64,000 nt of DNA from JAMXLO01 sp964427005 (GTDB lineage Bacteria > Pseudomonadota > Alphaproteobacteria > Acetobacterales > Acetobacteraceae), in NCBI GenBank assembly GCA_964427005.1, contig CAYRTL010000012.1, positions 1 to 64,000 on the forward strand. The letters are read 5' to 3'. Shown here piece by piece: positions 58,903-64,000 of this stretch. Position numbers and translations under genes: made by a program. Numbering within the stretch: position 1 is the stretch's first letter; each line of letters begins with the position of its first letter. Below the pieces are notes generated by a model. It was given only the letters and a program-made list of their open reading frames with translations. It did no database searches and was not told the DNA's origin.

Positions 58903-58920
58903 AAGTACCACGAAACTCAA
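58892..58920 (-). promoter_or_regulatory. Promoter of the toxin-antitoxin operon
   Basis: On the minus strand, TTGAGT (58920-58915) and TATAGT (58897-58892) are 17 bases apart, upstream of the GTG at 58873. The -10 box falls inside a near-palindrome (see operator). Confidence 0.55.
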
Positions 58921-59099
58921 GCCGATTTCCGCGGCCTGCGCGCAGCATGCAGTCGCGGGTGTCGCAATGTGTTAAGGGGGGTCCTGGTAGCCGAAATGAC
59001 GCGCCGAGATCTTCTCGGGGCTGGTCGACATTTGGGCTAGTCAGGAATTAGCCAAGTTGTGCGGCGGTGCGGGGTAATGAACGATCGCGCCGACTGTCC

Positions 59100-59540
59100 T
59101 TACCTCCTCTCCTCAAAGAAGCCACGCAGCAACGCCGCAGCCTCCGCCTCCCTCACTCCCCCCACCACCTCCGGCCGCCACAAGCACGACGAAGCGTCGA
59201 ACACCCGCGCGCCGTGCTCCACGCCGCCCCCCTTCGGATCATAGGCCCCGAACACCACCCGCTTCACGCGGAAGAAACTCGCCGCCTGCGCGCACATCGG
59301 ACACGGCTCCAGCGTCACCACCAGCTCGCAGTCCGGCAGCCGCGCCTCGCCTCGCGCCGCCGCAGCCGCTCGTAGCGCCAGCAGCTCCGCATGCGCCGAT
59401 GCGTCGTGCCGCGCCTCCACTTCGTTGCCGGCCCGCGCCAGCACAGCGCCGCTGCCGTCGAGGACGACGGCACCCACCGGCACCTCGCCGCGTGCCGCCG
59501 CCGCCCGTGCCTCGGCCAGTGCGATTTCCATCGGGACCAT
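59100..59540 (-). CDS. tadA: Nucleoside deaminase, probable tRNA adenosine(34) deaminase TadA
   Basis: A 146-residue zinc deaminase. The HAE motif with H50 and E52 (DASAHAELLAL) and the PCPMC pair with C80 and C83 (TLEPCPMCAQAAS) form the active site. The length, the MEIALAEARAAAARGEVPVGAVVLD start and the FGAYDPKGGGV stretch fit TadA, which makes inosine in tRNA-Arg. Other nucleoside deaminases share the fold, so the tRNA target is likely rather than proven. ATG 59540 begins MVPMEIAL. Confidence 0.85.
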   Translation of the reverse strand: MVPMEIALAEARAAAARGEVPVGAVVLDGSGAVLARAGNEVEARHDASAHAELLALRAAAAARGEARLPDCELVVTLEPCPMCAQAASFFRVKRVVFGAYDPKGGGVEHGARVFDASSCLWRPEVVGGVREAEAAALLRGFFEERR

Positions 59541-59572
59541 GCCACACTCATCTTCATCGACGGAGGAAACCG

Positions 59573-60130
59573 ATGCCCCGCATCCCCCTGGTCACCAAGG
59601 CCAGCATGACCGACGAACAGCGTCGCGTATACGACGCCATGATGTCGGGCCCGCGCCGTTCGCCGCCGGTGGGGCCGCTCGCCGCCGCCATGCATCGTCC
59701 GGACCTGGCGGAGAAGTGGTCGGACCTCGGCCTCGTGTTGCGTTTCAACTCCAGCTTCGAGCCGCGGTTGCGCGAGTTCGTAATCCTGCTCACCGGCCGG
59801 TATTGGGACTGCCAGTTCGAGTGGTTCTCGCACGAAGCCGAGGCGCGCAAGGCTGGGCTGTCGGAGCAGACGATAGAAACGCTCCGCAACGGCGGGCACA
59901 GTTTCGTGGCGCAGGACGAACAGGCTATCCATGATTACGCCATCGAGCTGCTGCGCGATCATCGTGTCGGCGATGCTACGTATAAGCGAATCCTGGATGC
60001 CCATGGCACCGCCGGCATCGTGGAGCTGACTGCGCTCATCGGCTATTACGCCATGGTCGCACTGACATTGAACGCGCACGAGATTGGCGTGCCGGAGGGC
60101 GCTACGCCACCCTTGCCCGAATTGCCTTGA
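59573..60130 (+). CDS. Carboxymuconolactone decarboxylase (CMD) family protein
   Basis: A 185-residue all-helical protein of the CMD/AhpD fold. The core segment LREFVILLTGRYWDCQFEWFSHEAEARKAGLSEQTIETLRNG matches the CMD helix pair; it has a single Cys followed by a His rather than the CxxC of AhpD. Members range from decarboxylases to peroxidases. GGAGGAAA stands before ATG 59573. It is followed by a perfect 32-base inverted repeat. Substrate unknown. Confidence 0.88.
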   Translation: MPRIPLVTKASMTDEQRRVYDAMMSGPRRSPPVGPLAAAMHRPDLAEKWSDLGLVLRFNSSFEPRLREFVILLTGRYWDCQFEWFSHEAEARKAGLSEQTIETLRNGGHSFVAQDEQAIHDYAIELLRDHRVGDATYKRILDAHGTAGIVELTALIGYYAMVALTLNAHEIGVPEGATPPLPELP

Positions 60131-60133
60131 TCT

Positions 60134-60225
60134 GTCATTGCGAGGAGCGAAGCGACGAAGCAATCCCCACCATGGGTGCGCGATCACGAAGGAGATTGCT
60201 TCGTCGCTTCGCTCCTCGCAATGAC
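60134..60225. repeat. Perfect 32-base inverted repeat (GTCATTGCGAGGAGCGAAGC family)
   Basis: Arms 60134-60165 and 60194-60225 are exactly complementary over 32 bases around a 28-base loop. It starts four bases after the CMD gene's stop codon and ends fifteen bases before the next ATG, so it occupies almost the whole gap. The sequence GTCATTGCGAGGAGCGAAGC is a widely dispersed bacterial intergenic repeat. Confidence 0.9.
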
Positions 60226-60239
60226 AAACGGGAAGTGCA

Positions 60240-60953
60240 ATGAATCGCCCCGTCATCGGCATCACGCTGGATTCCGAGCAGCCTGGCGGCTACTCGAAAT
60301 ATCCCTGGTATGCGATCCGGCAGAACTATGCCGATGCCATCGTGGCAGCGGGTGGGTTGCCGATTGCCCTGCCGCATGACGCATCGCTGGCGGAGGCGTA
60401 TCTCGATCGCATCGACGCGCTTGTCGTCACCGGAGGCGCATTCGACGTCGATCCGTCCTTGTATGGCGACAGCGACCGCCACGCCACGGTGACGCTGAAG
60501 GAAGGCCGCACCGCCGCTGAACTCGCGCTGACCAATGGCGCGCTGGCGCGCAACATGCCTGTACTTGGCATCTGTGGTGGCGAGCAGCTTCTCGCGGTTG
60601 CACTCGGCGGCACGCTGATCCAGCACATTCCCGATGCATTCGCCGATGCGCTGGAGCATGAGCAGCTCAATCCGCGCCACGAACCCGGCCATCCCGTCGC
60701 GGTGCGAAGTGGCACGCTGCTGCATCGCATCGTCGGTACCACGGAAATGCAAGTGAACTCCGCGCATCATCAGGCGGTGCGCGATGCCGGGCCGTATGCG
60801 GTGGTCAACGCGATCGCGCCAGACCAGGTGATCGAAGGCGTCGAGGATGCGCGTTACCGGTTCTGCCTCGGTGTGCAATGGCATCCCGAGTTCTTCATCG
60901 ATCCCGGCGACCGCCGCATCTTTGACGCGCTGATCGCCGCCTGCCGCGTATGA
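60240..60953 (+). CDS. Class I glutamine amidotransferase-like (gamma-glutamyl-GABA hydrolase family) hydrolase
   Basis: A 237-residue peptidase C26 protein related to PuuD. The nucleophile is C112 in VLGICGGEQLLAV, the catalytic His is in LGVQWHPEFFIDP, and the N-terminal pattern RPVIGITLDSEQPGGYSKYPWYAIRQNY is typical of the family, which hydrolyses gamma-glutamyl amides. The specific substrate is not known. ATG 60240 directly follows the repeat. The rRNA modification gene follows 13 bases later. Confidence 0.88.
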   Translation: MNRPVIGITLDSEQPGGYSKYPWYAIRQNYADAIVAAGGLPIALPHDASLAEAYLDRIDALVVTGGAFDVDPSLYGDSDRHATVTLKEGRTAAELALTNGALARNMPVLGICGGEQLLAVALGGTLIQHIPDAFADALEHEQLNPRHEPGHPVAVRSGTLLHRIVGTTEMQVNSAHHQAVRDAGPYAVVNAIAPDQVIEGVEDARYRFCLGVQWHPEFFIDPGDRRIFDALIAACRV

Positions 60954-60966
60954 TGGCCGGATCAAC

Positions 60967-61698
60967 ATGAGCGATTCCCCGCGCGGGGAACGCATCGCGA
61001 AATGGCTGGCGCGCGCCGGAGTGGCGAGCCGGCGCGACGCGGAAAAGCTGGTGGCCGAAGGACGGGTGCGGGTGAACAACAAGCCGGTGACGCACCCGGC
61101 GACGTTTGTCGATCCCGGCGATATCGTGGTGGTGAACGGCACTGTCGTCGATGCGCCGGAGCGTACGCGACTCTGGCGGTATCACAAGCCTGTCGGCTTG
61201 GTGACCACGCATCGCGATCCGCAGGGACGGCCCACGGTATTCGAGAAGCTGCCGCCAGGCATGCCGCGCGTCGTGAGCGTCGGGCGGCTCGATCTGACCA
61301 GTGAGGGATTGCTGCTGCTCACGAACGACGGGGTGCTCGCCCGTAAATTGGAGTTGCCGTCCACGGGCTGGCTGCGGCGTTATCGCGTGCGCGTACACGG
61401 CGTGCCGGATGAGCGCCGGCTGGCGGCGCTGGCGAAGGGTATCACCATCGACGGCGTGGCGTATGGGCCGATCGATGCGGGACTCGATTCACGCCGGGGC
61501 GATAATGCGTGGCTCACCGTCAGCTTGCGCGAGGGCCGCAACCGCGAGGTGCGGCGAGTGATGGCGCATCTGGGCTTGGCGGTCACACGGTTGATCCGTA
61601 TTGCGTATGGGCCGTTCCAGTTGGGGACGCTGCCGAGAGGCGCGGTGGACGAGGTGCCCACGCGTGTGCTGCGCGATCAGTTGCCAAGGAATGAATAG
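60967..61698 (+). CDS. RsuA/RluB/RluE-type pseudouridine synthase
   Basis: A 243-residue enzyme that isomerises uridine in ribosomal RNA. It has an N-terminal S4 RNA-binding domain (ERIAKWLARAGVASRRDAEKLVAEGRVRVNNKPV) and a catalytic domain with Asp in VGRLDLTSEGLLLLTNDG, followed by LREGRNREVRRVMAHLGLAV. The length and S4 domain place it in the RluB/RluE group; the target nucleotide is unclear. It is in a short run with rsmD, another rRNA-modification enzyme. Confidence 0.9.
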   Translation: MSDSPRGERIAKWLARAGVASRRDAEKLVAEGRVRVNNKPVTHPATFVDPGDIVVVNGTVVDAPERTRLWRYHKPVGLVTTHRDPQGRPTVFEKLPPGMPRVVSVGRLDLTSEGLLLLTNDGVLARKLELPSTGWLRRYRVRVHGVPDERRLAALAKGITIDGVAYGPIDAGLDSRRGDNAWLTVSLREGRNREVRRVMAHLGLAVTRLIRIAYGPFQLGTLPRGAVDEVPTRVLRDQLPRNE

Positions 61699-61699
61699 G

Positions 61700-61746
61700 A
61701 AAGCTTCCACACGGAGAACACGGAGTGCTCTCCGTGTGGAAGCTTT
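61700..61746. repeat. Inverted repeat, ACACGGAGAACAC family (copy 2)
   Basis: Two perfect 18-base arms (61700-61717, AAAGCTTCCACACGGAGA, and 61729-61746) with an 11-base loop. It begins two bases after the pseudouridine-synthase stop and ends six bases before the rsmD ATG. It shares the CCACACGGAGAACACGGAG core with the copies at 57838 and 63525. Confidence 0.85.
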
Positions 61747-61752
61747 CTTGCC

Positions 61753-62301
61753 ATGAGAATCGTCGCCGGTGCATGGCGTGGCCGCCGCCTCGTCGCTCCG
61801 CCCGGCACTGCCACGCGTCCCACTGCCGATCGCGTCCGTCAGGCGTTGTTCGACATGGTGCTCCACGCACCATGGGGCGGTCGTGAAGCGGTGGAAGGCG
61901 CCCACGTGCTCGACGTCTTCGCAGGAACCGGCGCCTTCGGTTTGGAAGCGCTGTCGCGCGGTGCCGCGCACGCCACCTTCGTCGAGCACGACCGTGCCGC
62001 ACTCGCTGCCCTGCGCGCCAACATCGCCAGGTGCCATGCGCAGGACCGCTGCACCATCCTCGCCATGGATGCCCTCGCCATTCTACCCGGCGAGGCTGCC
62101 GATCTAGTGTTCCTTGATCCGCCCTACCATCAGGATCTCCTGCCGCGAACGCTTGCGCATTTGCGCGCGGTTCGCCGGCTTGCACCGCGCGCTTTGCTGA
62201 TCGCCGAGACCGCGCGCGATGAACCGCTACCGAACACAGATGTGCTAGCCGAACGCACCCATGGCGCGGCGCGACTTAGCGTCTGGCGGGAGCCGAGTTA
62301 G
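61753..62301 (+). CDS. rsmD: 16S rRNA (guanine(966)-N2)-methyltransferase RsmD
   Basis: A 182-residue SAM-dependent methyltransferase for G966 of 16S rRNA. It starts MRIVAGAWRGRRLVAPPGTATRPTADRVRQALFD, followed by motif I VLDVFAGTGAFGLEALSRGA and the catalytic DPPY in LVFLDPPYHQDLLP. The length is normal. A ribosome-binding site is not obvious because the repeat ends six bases before the ATG. Confidence 0.94.
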   Translation: MRIVAGAWRGRRLVAPPGTATRPTADRVRQALFDMVLHAPWGGREAVEGAHVLDVFAGTGAFGLEALSRGAAHATFVEHDRAALAALRANIARCHAQDRCTILAMDALAILPGEAADLVFLDPPYHQDLLPRTLAHLRAVRRLAPRALLIAETARDEPLPNTDVLAERTHGAARLSVWREPS

Positions 62302-62308
62302 TTGGCTT

Positions 62309-63496
62309 TCAGGAACCCGTCGCCTCGATCACGTCGCCGAACAGGACCCAGGTCTTGCCGTCCCACTTCTCCAGCCGCATCGCCTTGAGCGGCCGATGAT
62401 CGGTATGGCTGGTGCTCGCCTTGATCCCCGGCAGGACCGTCGGCAACTCCACATCATGCAAGCTCTCCGCCTGCTTCATGACGTTCTCGCGCGAGAAGTT
62501 GCCATTGCACTGCTTGAGCACCTGCAGCATCAGCTTTGATGCCGAATAGGCATACACGTAATTGTTGTCGGTCAGATCGGCGCCGGGCATGTACTTCGCC
62601 ATGAACGCGCGCCATTCCTTCATGCCGGCATCATTGTCCCATTGGTGGTCCGTCGGATCCTTCAGATAGCCCGTGCTGATCAGTCCGATGGCATTGTCAG
62701 CGCCAGCCGGCGTGATCACCGAGCCGACTGAGATCGACACGTTGGTCATGAAGAACATCGGCTTCCAGCCAAGGTCATGTACCTTGCGGATGGACTGCGC
62801 GGCGAACTTCGGCGCCGCCGCTACGACGAGTACATCGGCCCCTGACGCCTGCAACGTCGTTACCTGCGAGTCGATCGTGGGATCAGTGGGCTCGTAGGTC
62901 GCCTCGGTCACCATCTTGGCATAACGGTCGCCGAGTACGGCATGCAGCCCGTTCAGATAGTCCTTGCCGAAGTCGTCGTTCTGATACAGCACGGCGACCT
63001 TCGCATTCGGCTTCTGCTGCAGGATGTATTTGCCGTAGATCTGCGCCTCGGTGCGGTAGTCCGGCTGGAAGCCTGTGGTCCAGGGATAGTCCTTGTGGTC
63101 GCCCCACTTGGCGGCGCCAGTCGCGACGAACAGATGCGGCACCTTCTTCTGGTTCACATAGCGCACGATCGCCGAATTGGTCGGCGTGCCCAGCGTGTTG
63201 AACAGGAACGCGACCTGGTCTTCCTCAACCAGCCGGCGCACGTCCTCCACCGTCTTCGGCGGGCTGTAGCCGTCATCGAGGGAGATGAAGTTGATCTTGC
63301 GCCCGGCGATACCACCCTGCTCGTTGACCATATTGAAGAAGGCGGCGTCCAGCTTGCCGATTGGGCTGTAGGAGGAGACCGGTCCGCTATACGGCATGGT
63401 GTTGCCGATCTTGAGTTCCGTGGCGGTGACACCCGGATCGGCGGCAAGCGCTGCCGTCGAGACAAGGGTTGCGACTGCGGTAGCCCACTTGATCAT
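62309..63496 (-). CDS. Branched-chain amino acid-type ABC substrate-binding protein (LivJ-like)
   Basis: A 395-residue periplasmic binding protein of the Leu/Ile/Val family (Peripla_BP_6). The N-terminal signal MIKWATAVATLVSTAALAADPG leads to GVTATELKIGNTMPYSGPVSSYSPIGK, a standard opening, followed by VNEQGGIAGRKINFISLDDGYSPPKTVEDVRRLVEE. The ligand cannot be told; members bind amino acids, amides or aromatic acids. No liv permease or ATPase adjoins it in the window. GAGGAAG stands before ATG 63496. It ends seven bases from the convergent rsmD stop. Confidence 0.92.
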   Translation of the reverse strand: MIKWATAVATLVSTAALAADPGVTATELKIGNTMPYSGPVSSYSPIGKLDAAFFNMVNEQGGIAGRKINFISLDDGYSPPKTVEDVRRLVEEDQVAFLFNTLGTPTNSAIVRYVNQKKVPHLFVATGAAKWGDHKDYPWTTGFQPDYRTEAQIYGKYILQQKPNAKVAVLYQNDDFGKDYLNGLHAVLGDRYAKMVTEATYEPTDPTIDSQVTTLQASGADVLVVAAAPKFAAQSIRKVHDLGWKPMFFMTNVSISVGSVITPAGADNAIGLISTGYLKDPTDHQWDNDAGMKEWRAFMAKYMPGADLTDNNYVYAYSASKLMLQVLKQCNGNFSRENVMKQAESLHDVELPTVLPGIKASTSHTDHRPLKAMRLEKWDGKTWVLFGDVIEATGS

Positions 63497-63524
63497 GGTT
63501 CTTCCTCCCTGTTTGGAAGGAAGT

Positions 63525-63605
63525 AAGGTTCCACACGGAGAACACGGAGGTCAAAGCCACGGAGTGCCGTGGCTTTGGACTTCGGTGTTCTCCGTGTGGA
63601 ACCTT
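63525..63605. repeat. Long inverted repeat, ACACGGAGAACAC family (copy 3)
   Basis: Arms of 38-39 bases (63525-63562 and 63567-63605) pair with three differences and a 4-base loop (AGTG). It fills the gap between mutL and the binding-protein gene, both on the minus strand, ending two bases from the mutL stop. Contains the TTCCACACGGAGAACAC and CAAAGCCACGG words also found in copies 1 and 2. Confidence 0.85.
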
Positions 63606-63606
63606 C

Positions 63607-64000
63607 TTACCGCCGTCCGAACAGCTTCTCGATCTCGGCCTTCGACAGCTTCAGGAACGTCGGCCGCCCGTGGCTGCACGTGGCCGCGCGCGGCGTCGCT
63701 TCCATCTGACGCAGGAGCGCGTCCATCTCCGCCGCGTTCAGCCGCCGCCCGGCCCGGATCGAGCCGTGACAGGCCAGCCGCGCGATGACCGCATCCAGCC
63801 GGGCATTCAGCGCGGTGGTCTCCTCCAGCTCCTCCAGCTCATCCGCAAGGTCCCGCAGCAGCGGGCCTGGTTCCGGAGAGCCGAGGGCGGCGGGCAGCGC
63901 ACGCACCATGACGGCACCCGGGCCGAATGCCTCGATCTCCAGGCCCAGACGGGCCAGTTCATCGGCACGCGCCAGCAGCCGGGACGCATCGGCTGGCGGC
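63607..64000 (-). CDS. mutL: DNA mismatch repair protein MutL, C-terminal part (5' end outside the window)
   Basis: Visible are the last 131 codons, open to the right edge. The C-terminal dimerisation domain segments ARLACHGSIRAGRRLNAAEMDALLRQMEATP, CSHGRPTFLKLSKAEIEKLFGRR are those of MutL, whose end reads xCPHGRP..L..xxLEKxFxR. It acts with MutS in mismatch repair. The ATPase half is to the right of the window. Confidence 0.95.
   Translation of the reverse strand, partial: PPADASRLLARADELARLGLEIEAFGPGAVMVRALPAALGSPEPGPLLRDLADELEELEETTALNARLDAVIARLACHGSIRAGRRLNAAEMDALLRQMEATPRAATCSHGRPTFLKLSKAEIEKLFGRR

Noticed and set aside
57838..63605. Possible CRISPR array or integron cassettes because of repeated elements
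   Set aside because: The repeats are single palindromes at gene ends with varying arms and loops, not regularly spaced identical repeats with spacers, and no cas or integrase gene is present.

Overview
The window is GC-rich, densely coded DNA from an alphaproteobacterium. Evidence is a ChpT histidine phosphotransferase (the CtrA phosphorelay), an MmcB-type repair protein, a pqiABC operon and a remnant of a Hint-protein C-terminal domain. My best guess is Rhodospirillales, probably Acetobacteraceae; this is inferred from gene content, not from a marker-gene tree. The sequence looks chromosomal: it carries gyrB, recF, mutL, purD, thiC, moaA and tRNA-Pro, and I see no insertion sequence, prophage or CRISPR array.

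Layout. 1-6.8 kb: the end of thiC, a SirB1-like protein, a chimeric adhesin/Hint remnant, a methyltransferase with a coiled coil, a cis-prenyl transferase coupled to a GT2 glycosyltransferase, tRNA-Pro(CGG), a LOG-family protein and a c'-type cytochrome. 6.8-11.3 kb: a D-aminoacylase-like amidohydrolase, an MFS transporter coupled to a small metallopeptidase, and phhB-mmcB. 11.3-14.7 kb: pqiABC, each gene overlapping the next by 4 bp. 15-18 kb: an AI-2E-type membrane protein, an HldE-like kinase whose nucleotidyltransferase half has lost its active site, and a PPP-type phosphatase. 18-23.5 kb: an ABC-2 exporter with a histidine phosphatase, a Ysc84-domain protein, YcgN, a DapA-family enzyme and a YgjP-type metallopeptidase.

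23.6-30.3 kb is the most distinctive block: two sugar-type ABC permeases, two tandem paralogous substrate-binding proteins and two tandem amidohydrolases, with no ATPase subunit and a long hairpin between the permease and binding-protein genes. A convergent luciferase-like monooxygenase, an adenosine-deaminase-like lipoprotein and moaA follow.

34.2-40.3 kb is a signalling cluster chpT-cheA(hybrid)-cheW-cheY-cheB-cheR. cheZ lies 12 kb away behind recF-gyrB. No chemoreceptor or flagellar gene is visible. 40.4-45 kb holds an amino-acid racemase/aldolase-type PLP enzyme, a gamma-glutamylcyclotransferase, a selenoprotein-B-like protein with Cys, a glycosyltransferase remnant, a CoA-transferase and a flavodoxin that probably starts with CTG. 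45-58 kb: a membrane histidine kinase, lytic transglycosylase, recF, gyrB, cheZ, a DUF1194 protein, xseA, purD and an MlaA homologue. 58-64 kb: a HigBA-type toxin-antitoxin pair, tadA, a CMD-family protein, a class-I amidotransferase-like hydrolase, an RsuA/RluB pseudouridine synthase, rsmD, a LivJ-type binding protein and the 3' part of mutL.

A second theme is a set of long intergenic inverted repeats of several families (about 847, 6797, 25462, 30324, 40304, 57838, 60134, 61700 and 63525). They sit mostly in convergent or operon-internal gaps. One apparently supplies the last codons and stop of cheR.
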